Source: Candidatus Obscuribacter sp. (GTDB taxonomy: Bacteria; Cyanobacteriota; Vampirovibrionia; Obscuribacterales; Obscuribacteraceae). From it: a stretch of DNA of 64,000 nucleotides. The notes beneath the pieces were generated by a model. The model worked only from the letters and a program-made list of their open reading frames with translations, ran no database searches and was not told the DNA's origin. The stretch is taken from assembly GCA_021772095.1 (NCBI GenBank), contig JADYXR010000204.1, positions 1 through 64,000 of the forward strand, in the 5' to 3' direction. Below are positions 8,665-16,179 of this stretch, piece after piece (position 1 is the first letter of the stretch; each line of letters opens with the position of its first letter). The position numbers and the translations under genes are program-made.

Positions 8665-9666
8665 ATGAATGGCGCTTTCAGTTTCGTCTTCTCGATGTGG
8701 ATGGCGTTCGCGTACTGCACCAGCCTACAGCCAACGTTTGCCTACCAACCTGCATACGGCAATGTGAAACTATCTTCCGGCGGTCCCTATGTTGGTTCCG
8801 GTCGCGGAGTGCAAAGATTCACGGCTCAGCTCAATGTCGGCGCTTCTGACAGCAATCGTCCGACTTATCTGACCATCTTCAATGGCTACGGCGACAAGCC
8901 CGGTTACACCTTCGCTAGAGTGATACTGTCAGATCAACTTGTACAGAACTGGAGTGGTGGCGGTGAGCCGTCAGGTTTAATCGTCGCCGATCAAAACACC
9001 TTCCGGCTCCAAAACACTGTCACCAAGGATGTAACCGGTCGACTGGGTCAAGGATCGACGCTGGTGATCGAAGCGGAAGGGCCGAAAGGCGCACAGCTCG
9101 GCTGGATTCTGACAGCTCAAGCCGGTCCGACGTTGTCGCCGCTCAACCCGAGCGAAACACTGTCAGGAAGAACTGTCATCCTGCACGGGAGCAACTTCAG
9201 CACTGAAGCTGAGGACAATACTGTTACCTTCGGAGGTAAGAAAGCCCGCGTCGTTGCAGCGACTCGAACCACGCTGACAGTAATGCCTCCCGAATCAGTA
9301 GAAAGTGGCAGCGCTCCCATTACTGTCAGTGTCAACGGCGTCGCCAGTAATCAGATCAACATGGGCGTTCGACCAATGCCGATCCTAACTAGCCTCTATC
9401 CCGCCGGCGGCCCTCCTGGCGAAACCCTGACAATATACGGAAGGGGCTTTGCGCGTCCTCTCCAAGCCAACATCGTCACCGTCGGTCCTTATCCGGCGCA
9501 AGTAGTAGGCGCCACTGATGATGGTGGCATCCGGGTCATCATTCCGGACTGGGGAATGTCGTATCAAGGACTTCCTGTCACTGTCACATCCGACGGCGTG
9601 CCCTCTCGAAACAGTCTCATCTTCTATCCGAACGCCCACATATTCATTGAGGGCAGCGCGTTTTGA
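8665..9666 (+). CDS. Exported protein with two IPT/TIG domains
   Basis: From the ATG at 8665 the protein has 333 residues and begins with a signal-peptide-like segment (MNGAFSFVFSMWMAFAYCTS ... TFAYQP). The middle is a beta-rich domain of unknown type. Two IPT/TIG immunoglobulin-like folds follow: the first begins PTLSPLNPSETLSGRTVILH, the second PILTSLYPAGGPPGETLTIY, both with the conserved G-x-x-F. The frame is open upstream to a GTG at 8425 with a weak GGAAGAG site, but that extension covers the 18-bp repeats and would bury the signal peptide 80 residues inside, so the shorter start is preferred. Likely periplasmic or surface binding protein; ligand unknown. Confidence 0.75.
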   Translation: MNGAFSFVFSMWMAFAYCTSLQPTFAYQPAYGNVKLSSGGPYVGSGRGVQRFTAQLNVGASDSNRPTYLTIFNGYGDKPGYTFARVILSDQLVQNWSGGGEPSGLIVADQNTFRLQNTVTKDVTGRLGQGSTLVIEAEGPKGAQLGWILTAQAGPTLSPLNPSETLSGRTVILHGSNFSTEAEDNTVTFGGKKARVVAATRTTLTVMPPESVESGSAPITVSVNGVASNQINMGVRPMPILTSLYPAGGPPGETLTIYGRGFARPLQANIVTVGPYPAQVVGATDDGGIRVIIPDWGMSYQGLPVTVTSDGVPSRNSLIFYPNAHIFIEGSAF

Positions 9667-10050
9667 CGACGCCCCTTGCCGTTCATCTTTATTCTGTCCC
9701 CTTCGGTCGAATCAACATACAGGCAAGTAGTACTGTTTAGTCATTATCGTGGAAAGGCTTATGTGGCAATCGGTCTAAGCGATTTACGTCCACGTTTCCA
9801 AGCATCAACAGAACATGGAGACAACCGAGGCCGAAAAAACATGGGAGCGAAAGTCCAGCTTCCGTTTTCGTATGGTCTTCGTGACAGTAACTGTAATTCC
9901 GCGAAATTTGATGTAAAACTGTTAAGTTTCGACCATCCCGATACAGGCGTTGAAATGACACAAACCTAAGCCACGCTTGTCTTGCGGTGTGTTTTGCCCC
10001 TTTGGTTACCAGATCTTGACAGCATGACAGCGATCGTTGATAATACTGTT
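9667..10050. other. Intergenic region with MerR promoter at its right end
   Basis: About 380 bp without a convincing gene. Short ORFs here lack ribosome sites and show no domain. The right end holds the strong promoter at 10016-10044. I see no intrinsic terminator with a T-run for the IPT gene. Confidence 0.5.
10016..10044 (+). promoter_or_regulatory. Near-consensus sigma70 promoter
   Basis: TTGACA at 10016-10021, a 17-bp spacer and GATAAT at 10039-10044. Transcription would be expected to start at about 10051, which is exactly the A of an in-frame ATG of the MerR gene, so the message may be leaderless. Confidence 0.6.
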
Positions 10051-10599
10051 ATGGTTGCGGAACGCAAATCATTCTCTCTAATCGAGCTCAGCGCTGAAGT
10101 CGCCCGCATTCTCAAGGATCGCGGACTGATGGATGTGCAGCAAGACCAGCGAGTTTCTGCGGCTCCCGATAAGCGAACAATTCGCTATTACACAACGCTG
10201 GGTTTGCTCGATCGTCCTGAAATAGAGGGTCGGCAGGCTAAGTATGGTGACAGGCATGTAATGCAACTGGTGGCTATCAAAAGCTTGCAGAGCGTTGCCT
10301 TGCCGTTGTCCGAAGTTCAATCGATGTTATACGGGCTCTCTGACGAAGAGCTCGACCACGTCGTCGACAACGTGGCTGAATCGATTCGAGTTAAACAGAA
10401 GCTGTTTAAGAAGGAAACATTTAAACCGACCGTTTGGAGAGAGATAGTCATAGAGCCAGGTTTGAAGCTGTTAGCTCAGGACGACTGGCAACCTGAAATG
10501 GAAGATTCTCTCCTTTACGACAGACTGAAGGCCGCCCTGGATTTACTTAAGAAAGAAGGTTCCGATGGAGGATCCGTACATGAGAGAAGCGACGAATGA
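10051..10599 (+). CDS. MerR-family transcriptional regulator
   Basis: From ATG 10051 the protein has 182 residues. The N-terminal half is a MerR-type winged helix: KRTIRYYTTLGLLDRPEIEG is the signature, followed by YGDRHVMQLVAIKSLQ. The C-terminal half is a Glu/Lys-rich helical dimerisation region without the metal-binding Cys of CueR or MerR. Longer starts exist (ATG 10024, another at 9982), but neither has a Shine-Dalgarno and both would lie inside or upstream of the promoter at 10016-10044; the promoter supports a leaderless start at 10051. The end overlaps the VIT-domain ORF by 35 bp, so the regulator and the VIT/VWA protein form one operon and may be functionally linked. Confidence 0.82.
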   Translation: MVAERKSFSLIELSAEVARILKDRGLMDVQQDQRVSAAPDKRTIRYYTTLGLLDRPEIEGRQAKYGDRHVMQLVAIKSLQSVALPLSEVQSMLYGLSDEELDHVVDNVAESIRVKQKLFKKETFKPTVWREIVIEPGLKLLAQDDWQPEMEDSLLYDRLKAALDLLKKEGSDGGSVHERSDE

Positions 10600-11134
10600 A
10601 TCACTGAGATTCCTGGAAGAGATGAGAAATGAGATCGAAAGAAAACTAGGAGCCATGCGAGTTGGACAGGGATCGACAACCATCACACTTCCCCTCGATT
10701 CTGTAGATATAACAGCACGCGCAGTCGGTCGCGTAGTAGAAGTAACCCTGACACAAGTTTTTAAAAATCCCTACAGCGAACATCTCGAAGCGGAATACGT
10801 TTTTCCACTTGCAGGTTGCTCGTCGGTCAACGGCTTCAAGATGCATGTAGGGGGTCGCACCGTGATTGGAACGATCCAGGAGCGGCGCCTTGCCCGCGAA
10901 GAGTATAACCGTGCTCTCTCCGAAGGCAAGCGCGCCTCCCTTCTGGAACAAGAACGCGACGACGTGTTCACGATGCAGGTCGGCAACATTCCGCCGCAAG
11001 AAAAAATCACGGTGGAACTAACTTACACTGAGAAACTAGAATTTTTTGAAAACGGAACCACTGAACTGAGACTGCCTCTGGTAGTGGCTCCCCGCTATAT
11101 TCCCGGCACTGCGCTCTCGAGAGAACAGGTCTGA
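10565..11134 (+). CDS. VIT domain, N-terminal part of a VIT-VWA protein cut by an in-frame TGA
   Basis: An ORF of 189 residues starting 35 bp inside the MerR gene, with AGAAGG 5 nt before the ATG. Residues about 30-180 are a VIT domain (vault protein inter-alpha-trypsin type): VDITARAVGRVVEVTLTQVF, the EAEYVFPL strand, and the EYNRAL and QVGNIPP motifs. It stops at TGA 11132-11134 after APRYIPGTALSREQV. Reading through in the same frame gives DGVMSDTDLVPDASRISPP, which is exactly how VIT-VWA proteins continue (YIPG...G-x-G...DT..VPDASRI.PP). A single GGA to TGA change explains the stop. So this and the next ORF are one gene split by a nonsense codon, a sequencing error or, less likely, recoding. 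Confidence 0.85.
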   Translation: MEDPYMREATNESLRFLEEMRNEIERKLGAMRVGQGSTTITLPLDSVDITARAVGRVVEVTLTQVFKNPYSEHLEAEYVFPLAGCSSVNGFKMHVGGRTVIGTIQERRLAREEYNRALSEGKRASLLEQERDDVFTMQVGNIPPQEKITVELTYTEKLEFFENGTTELRLPLVVAPRYIPGTALSREQV

Positions 11135-11143
11135 GACGGAGTA

Positions 11144-13492
11144 ATGTCGGACACGGATCTGGTTCCTGACGCGTCGAGAATTTCACCACCTCGATTAGCG
11201 GATGGACTTATTCCCGATCTGTCCTTAACGATTAGCGTTGAATTGACTCCCGAGCTTACGTCCAACCGGGACGGGCGTAGCTTGCGCATCTCCGACCTGG
11301 CCTGCTCTCAACATGCCGTTCAAACTCGCACCGAGGACGGTGTCATTCGAATCACCCTTGCCAAAGCAAATAATTTGCTTAACAGGGATTTCATTCTGCG
11401 CTGGCGTCTGGTCAGCGAGCAGATCACATCGTCCGTGGTGCTCTATCGCAAGGCGGGGAAGGAAGAGAAACAAGAAGGCTATGCCATGCTGTCTCTCGTT
11501 CCCCCGGCCCTTGCCGGTGTCGCGACTGCGCCTCGTGATGTAGTGTTCGTGCTGGATCGATCAGGCTCGATGCAAGGGACCAAAATGGTGTCTGCTGCTC
11601 GTTCATGTGCGATTCTGATGTCCAGTTTGGGACCAAACGATCGATTTGCGATCAACGCTTTCGACGATCACTGTGATTGGTACATGGACAGTCCAACCCA
11701 GCACCTGGTGTCGGTCGGGAAATTTTTCGACGCCGATTTAGCGTCCGTCGAAAAGGGTGTCGACTTTTTAAAGGAGGTCACCGCTCGTGGTGGCACCGAA
11801 TTAGGCAAGGCTCTGGTACAGTCAATCGACTTGATCAAGGGCAGCAAAAAGCGAGGGCGTGTTCCAGTCATCGTCGTTCTAACCGACGGACAAATCGGCA
11901 ACGAATCGCAATTATTCAGCATCGTTCAGCGAACCGCCGGTGATACCAGAATATTCACGGTCGGAATCGATACGGTCGCCAACTGCCCGTTTCTAACAAG
12001 ACTTGCGGCTCTGGGAACAGGCACAGCGACCTTTGTGTCGCCCGGCTCACAGCTCGAGGACGCGCTCGTTCAAGTCGGTCGTGAAATCGGTGCTCCACTG
12101 ATTACTGACCTTGAAATCGAAAGCCTCACAGGTGGTGTCACAATTGATGCGCTTGCACCTTCACGCCTGCCGGATCTGTTCAGCGGAAGGGCGTCTGATT
12201 GCCTGTTTCGAGTTAATTGCAAAATTGCCGCCGGCGCTTCGGCGAAATTCAGAATACGTGGCAAACTCGCCAATGGCAAAAAATATACTGAGGACGTGAG
12301 CGCCAGGGCTATTAACGATGAGAGCATCTCTCGTCTCTGGGCACGTGAGTTTATCAAAGAACTCGAGGACGAGTACCGCGTCAACCCAGCCAAACAGCAG
12401 ATTACGAAACAGCAAATAATTGATTTGTCTCTGAAGTTTTCTGTGCTGACCAAGTTTACTGCTTTCGTTGCCGTCGACCAGACCGAGGTCGTTAACATGA
12501 CAGGCGAGGTCCGCCAAATCATGCAACCGGTCCATATGCCCGATCAGTGGGAAATGCAGAATCAATCTGGCTGGGGGCAAGCGTCACCACTTTTCGGATC
12601 CAGTCCTCCAAGTTTCGGACAGGGTAGCTATGGTGTCGCGGGTGGTGCTATGAGCCAGGGATTTTTCCATGTAATCGACCAGGTCGACCAGACCTTCGGG
12701 TCGGGCCCGCCTGCAGGCGGTCAATCTGCGAGTGCGGCCCAGTGGGGCGGTACATCGACCGGATCGTTCAACAGCTACGGCGCAACTCCTCCTTCGCAGC
12801 GTCCGGATGATGAAGGTTGGAATACACTGGCACCGAACTCCGACCGATTGAAGCACCGGATGCAATCGCCCAATTCTTCTTCATCAGCTGATGCGTTTAA
12901 AAACTGGGATGTGCCAATACAACCCAGGGGAAAACCTTCGGGGAACGCGCCCACTCCTCCGCTCACGCCGGGAAATCCACCGCCTCCTCCAGCTGCTCCG
13001 GCGCCGTATCAGCAGTCGATACTGCCAGCTTCGGCTCCGACCACTCCTCCCTCGAACGCCTGGTCGACTATGAAGAAGCTCTTCAGCTTCGGCGGCGCAA
13101 ATGGCAAGCCGATCCAGTCTCCGGAAGGCGCTCCAGTTTCGAGAATTTTAAATGCGTTAAAAACCTTCCGCGAAGCCTGGATCGCTTCCTGGACGGAAAT
13201 CGGCAAAGGCAACGTTCCCGACGCTGACGCGATCGAGAACTACCGCAAAGCGCTGGTTGAAGCACTGGCCGACCATCCTGTCGGCTTCGAAGTTCCGCGT
13301 CTCCAGAAATTTCTGCGGACTTCAGCAATCGAGTATGTGTCTGCACTTCAAGCTTTTGACGTGACGGCTGCAGCACTCTATCAAGCGCGCGCTCAGTTCA
13401 ATCATGGACTGGTCGACGCAATGGTGGAGGGCGAGGACGCCATGGTGAAGGTTCAAGGCAGGCAGGGGGCTTTCTGGGAGTCCATCGTTTGA
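11144..13492 (+). CDS. VWA domain protein, C-terminal part of the split VIT-VWA protein
   Basis: A 782-residue ORF in the same frame as the preceding VIT ORF. The von Willebrand A domain has the MIDAS motif DRSGSM at 138-143 and the downstream Thr and Asp positions (RGGTELGKAL, VVLTDGQIG). After the VWA comes a beta domain, a helix with FIKELEDEY and LSVLTKFTAFVAV-type sequence typical of inter-alpha-trypsin-like proteins, a long Pro/Gly/Ser-rich linker (about 450-630) and an unrecognised helical end of about 140 residues. No secretion signal is seen. The ATG at 11144 has GGAG only 2 nt before it, a poor site, so independent translation would be weak. Metal-dependent protein binding is expected from the family. 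Confidence 0.85.
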   Translation: MSDTDLVPDASRISPPRLADGLIPDLSLTISVELTPELTSNRDGRSLRISDLACSQHAVQTRTEDGVIRITLAKANNLLNRDFILRWRLVSEQITSSVVLYRKAGKEEKQEGYAMLSLVPPALAGVATAPRDVVFVLDRSGSMQGTKMVSAARSCAILMSSLGPNDRFAINAFDDHCDWYMDSPTQHLVSVGKFFDADLASVEKGVDFLKEVTARGGTELGKALVQSIDLIKGSKKRGRVPVIVVLTDGQIGNESQLFSIVQRTAGDTRIFTVGIDTVANCPFLTRLAALGTGTATFVSPGSQLEDALVQVGREIGAPLITDLEIESLTGGVTIDALAPSRLPDLFSGRASDCLFRVNCKIAAGASAKFRIRGKLANGKKYTEDVSARAINDESISRLWAREFIKELEDEYRVNPAKQQITKQQIIDLSLKFSVLTKFTAFVAVDQTEVVNMTGEVRQIMQPVHMPDQWEMQNQSGWGQASPLFGSSPPSFGQGSYGVAGGAMSQGFFHVIDQVDQTFGSGPPAGGQSASAAQWGGTSTGSFNSYGATPPSQRPDDEGWNTLAPNSDRLKHRMQSPNSSSSADAFKNWDVPIQPRGKPSGNAPTPPLTPGNPPPPPAAPAPYQQSILPASAPTTPPSNAWSTMKKLFSFGGANGKPIQSPEGAPVSRILNALKTFREAWIASWTEIGKGNVPDADAIENYRKALVEALADHPVGFEVPRLQKFLRTSAIEYVSALQAFDVTAAALYQARAQFNHGLVDAMVEGEDAMVKVQGRQGAFWESIV

Positions 13493-13537
13493 AACATTGA
13501 TGCCTAGCCAGCTTAGATGTGAAAGACAGTAACCAAT

Positions 13538-13591
13538 CGAGAAGCCGAGACGAAGTCTTTCGTTGAGGTCAGGCGGATTCGACGCTTCTCG
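13538..13591 (+). ncRNA. Stable 3' UTR stem structure upstream of a terminator, possible sRNA
   Basis: CGAGAAGC at 13538-13545 pairs with GCTTCTCG at 13584-13591, and inside it ACGAA pairs with TTCGT around a GTCT loop. Together with the perfect terminator at 13651-13685 this forms a compact structured tail of about 190 nt after the VWA gene. It may be a 3' UTR-derived small RNA or only a protective structure. Confidence 0.3.
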
Positions 13592-13650
13592 GGTTACGGA
13601 CCCCCGGATTGTTCTGAAAAGATGGGTGCCCCCATCACCCGTCTTTATTT

Positions 13651-13685
13651 CTGAATCTGGTTTACTCCGGATTCAGATTTTTTTT
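13651..13685 (+). terminator. Strong intrinsic terminator of the MerR-VIT-VWA operon
   Basis: A 10-bp stem (13651-13660 with 13667-13676, one T-G pair) around a 6-nt loop, followed by A and nine T. This is the clearest rho-independent terminator in the window. Confidence 0.9.
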
Positions 13686-14048
13686 GGAGTGAAACGGCAG
13701 CGCATCAACACTCGACTGAAGAAGTGCTATTGGAAATGAAACCAAGCAATCCAAGACGCAGGCTCTCTGAGGCTTAGTTCCTAACTCCGGAACAAAACCG
13801 CGGGGAAAAGACTCTGAACTGAAATAGCCCCTGAAGTTGAATAACCCGTGTTGAAAAGAATGCTTGCGAATATTTAAGTGACGGCGACTGGCTCCATTAC
13901 GGTATCTTAAGCTATATAACGGGCATGTCGGAAATGTACTGATTACAGTTTTCAGTATCTCCGCCTATAATAGAAAAACTGCCAGTCAAAAAAGTGGATG
14001 GTAACGCCGGATTTAATCCCGGCGAAAATTTCAGAGGATTGAGAAAAC
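13686..14048. other. Intergenic region with promoter for the E2-like acyltransferase
   Basis: About 360 bp without an ORF. It contains the promoter at 13943-13971 and a small hairpin CGCCGG/CCGGCG near 14006-14024, just before the GAGGATTGAGAAAAC ribosome site region of the next gene. Confidence 0.5.
13943..13971 (+). promoter_or_regulatory. Sigma70-type promoter
   Basis: TTACAG at 13943-13948, 17-bp spacer, perfect TATAAT at 13966-13971. The predicted leader of about 70 nt includes a 6-bp GC hairpin before the start codon at 14049. Confidence 0.55.
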
Positions 14049-14903
14049 ATGTGGGAATGGAAAAGACTCTTCAACTTCAAAACCGATGATATTCCTAGAC
14101 CCCGCTGGAATGTTCTGGACATGATCAACATCATCAACAAAGGCACCGTGCCGACGTTGGTGACATGTGACGTCGACATGACCTGGGCGGAAGACCTCAG
14201 AAAACAGCTCAAGGAGCTGGGCTACAAAACCACGGTGACAGCAATTTTGCTCAAAGCAATTGCGATTGCTCAACGTTCCCACCCGGAGAGCAGAACGTCT
14301 CGATTGCCCTGGGGCAAACTGGTGACCTTCCGCGATATCGTCGCAGGCTTCACCGTCGAGCGTTATATCGGTTCGCAACCGGCTGTATTTTTCGGCGCAA
14401 TCGAAAACCCGGATACAAAACCGGTCACTGAAATCGCGCGTGAACTGAAATCCTACGCAGAGGCTGATCTCACCGAAGTCGGTCACCTCGATATTCAAAA
14501 TCGCTTCAACAATATGCCATGGCTTTTCCGCCGTTTCATTCTGTGGCTCGGAAAACGCTATCCTGCAGTTCGTTTGAAATACATGAACGCCACATTCGGT
14601 CTGAGCACGCTCGGCAAGTTCGGCGTCAAAATGCTGGTTCCACCTAACGTGACCACGTCGACTTTCGGAGTCGGTGCCGTAGAAGAACGCGCAGTAGTCA
14701 GAGACGGAAAAGTAGAAATTCGTCCTATGATGACTCTTGCATACAACTTTGACCACCGCATCATCGATGGTGCTCCTGCAGCGCGCTTCATGGCCGACGT
14801 CCGCTCGCTCATGGAAGGCGGACTGGAAGACTATCTGAAGACTGAACTCAATTCATACTTCACGTCGAACAAAATAGAAAACGCCGCGGCGACTGTTCAT
14901 TAG
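14049..14903 (+). CDS. Stand-alone 2-oxoacid dehydrogenase-type (E2) acyltransferase domain protein
   Basis: A 284-residue protein that is only the catalytic domain of dihydrolipoamide acyltransferases; no lipoyl or subunit-binding domain is present. The chloramphenicol-acetyltransferase-type motif H-x-x-x-D-G is intact (FDHRIIDG, His236 and Asp240), and VTAILLKAIAIA and TFGLSTLGKFG match conserved parts of the family. E1 or E3 genes are not nearby, so it is probably not part of a classical pyruvate dehydrogenase complex; similar single-domain proteins occur as uncharacterised acyltransferases. An AGAGGA site precedes the ATG by 9 nt. Acyl donor and acceptor cannot be told from the sequence. 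Confidence 0.85.
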   Translation: MWEWKRLFNFKTDDIPRPRWNVLDMINIINKGTVPTLVTCDVDMTWAEDLRKQLKELGYKTTVTAILLKAIAIAQRSHPESRTSRLPWGKLVTFRDIVAGFTVERYIGSQPAVFFGAIENPDTKPVTEIARELKSYAEADLTEVGHLDIQNRFNNMPWLFRRFILWLGKRYPAVRLKYMNATFGLSTLGKFGVKMLVPPNVTTSTFGVGAVEERAVVRDGKVEIRPMMTLAYNFDHRIIDGAPAARFMADVRSLMEGGLEDYLKTELNSYFTSNKIENAAATVH

Positions 14904-14937
14904 ACTGTCCTAGCGCACGACCATTTACTTCGCGAGC

Positions 14938-15026
14938 GTTCAAGAACGTCGTGAGTAGTCACTGACGCCGCTGTAGTTCAACGTAGTGAGTAATCACTGA
15001 CGCCCGCCGCTGGTGTTCAAGAACTT
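14938..15026. repeat. Degenerate tandem repeat of about 38 bp between convergent genes
   Basis: Units begin at 14938, 14976 and 15015 with GTTCAA. Units one and two share GTGAGTA(G/A)TCACTGACGCC and end in CCGCTG; the third is only a 12-bp start (GTTCAAGAACTT). The repeat lies between the 3' ends of the acyltransferase gene and the patatin-like gene. Confidence 0.65.
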
Positions 15027-15144
15027 CACAACCTGCTTACCTGGGTCTCCAGTATCCATTATCGTCGAAACTATTCACTAACTTCCCGGTGGCTGGCTAA
15101 CCATGCGGACACATCAGAGTTCGACCTCGGCACCGCCTGTGGTG

Positions 15145-16173
15145 CTAAGGTGTCGCTATGCCGGCTTCCTTCAATGCTTTTTTGATTGCCGGAAGTGCTT
15201 CAAGAGCCGCTCGCTCTCCTGCTAATTCGGCTGTGTGCGCGTCTTTCGATGACTCCGACATCAAGCCGATATCCGCCAGTTCTGGACGGATCAAAACGTT
15301 GGCTAGTTTGCATTGCTCTTTATCGACATTGGCGAGATGCAAAACCACCACGCGATGGCTGACCGTGCCGAGCTTCATCAGCTCTGCTTCTTCAGGAGCT
15401 TTACCGGGATCGTCAAGATCGACAGCGATGACAATGTCGGCACCCATTGCTTTGGCTTCTGCAACCGGAAGATTGTTGGTCACGCCGCCGTCCACGTAAA
15501 GTCCGTTGTTTATTTTTACCGGCTTACGCAGAAGTGGTATTGCAGAACTGGCTTGCAGCGCGGTTCCCAGGTTGCCAGTTCTCAGCGTTGTTATTTTGCC
15601 GTCGACAAGATTTAGAGCTACTGCGCCAAATGGAATCTTTGAATCCGAGATGTCGGACTCCGACTGCGGCACGTAACGATTTAAATAATTGCGGAAGTGA
15701 TTGCCTTTATACAATCCGTCGTAGCCGCGTTTTCCCATCAATCGCGGAATCAGGAAGACCGGCAGTGCAAGCACTCTGACGCTGACCGGCACTGTCAAAT
15801 ACGAACGCATCAAAGATTTTTTCGTGAACATTTCTTCCAGGTACGAGATGGAAACTCCGGCGCTGTAAAGCCCACCGACCACAGCACCAATGTTGACGCC
15901 GGTGATGCAATCGATGCGAATTCCTTCTTGTTCGAGAATCTTGAGCACGCCGACGTGCGCCGCGCCGCGTGCGCCACCGCCGCCCAAAACCAGACCTACC
16001 TTCGGTTCATTCGACGCGTTCAATTGATGCTTGATCGGCTCGGCTGGGGGGTCTTGTGCAAGGCAGGATGCGCCCGAACACAACAGAAAAAATGCGTTGA
16101 CGACCGTACAAAGCAACACTTTATATGGTTTTGTTCTCAGAAATTCAAAACCGAAATCTATCGCAATGCTCAC
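15145..16173 (-). CDS. Patatin-like protein with substituted nucleophile (pseudo-lipase?)
   Basis: A 342-residue protein of the RssA/patatin-like type. A hydrophobic segment at 18-38 ends CLA-QD, so it is probably exported. The patatin core starts at about 57: VGLVLGGGGARGAAHVGVL is the oxyanion-hole motif and is intact, as is the catalytic Asp region YVDGGVTNNLP. However, the nucleophile elbow that normally reads GTSIG is GVNIG; the codon is AAC, one base from AGC. Family knowledge says Ser is essential for acyl hydrolysis, so this protein is likely inactive as a lipase or uses another function. The start is a GTG without a ribosome site, 6 bp after the stop of the upstream MshEN-like gene, implying coupling. 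Confidence 0.88.
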   Translation of the reverse strand: MSIAIDFGFEFLRTKPYKVLLCTVVNAFFLLCSGASCLAQDPPAEPIKHQLNASNEPKVGLVLGGGGARGAAHVGVLKILEQEGIRIDCITGVNIGAVVGGLYSAGVSISYLEEMFTKKSLMRSYLTVPVSVRVLALPVFLIPRLMGKRGYDGLYKGNHFRNYLNRYVPQSESDISDSKIPFGAVALNLVDGKITTLRTGNLGTALQASSAIPLLRKPVKINNGLYVDGGVTNNLPVAEAKAMGADIVIAVDLDDPGKAPEEAELMKLGTVSHRVVVLHLANVDKEQCKLANVLIRPELADIGLMSESSKDAHTAELAGERAALEALPAIKKALKEAGIATP

Positions 16174-16179
16174 GAGATT

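Noticed and set aside
11132..11134. Selenocysteine or altered genetic code at the VIT-VWA TGA
   Set aside because: Family alignment expects Gly here, not Cys; no SECIS-like hairpin is evident just after it, and TGA ends other intact genes in the window (for example the IPT, MerR and VWA genes).
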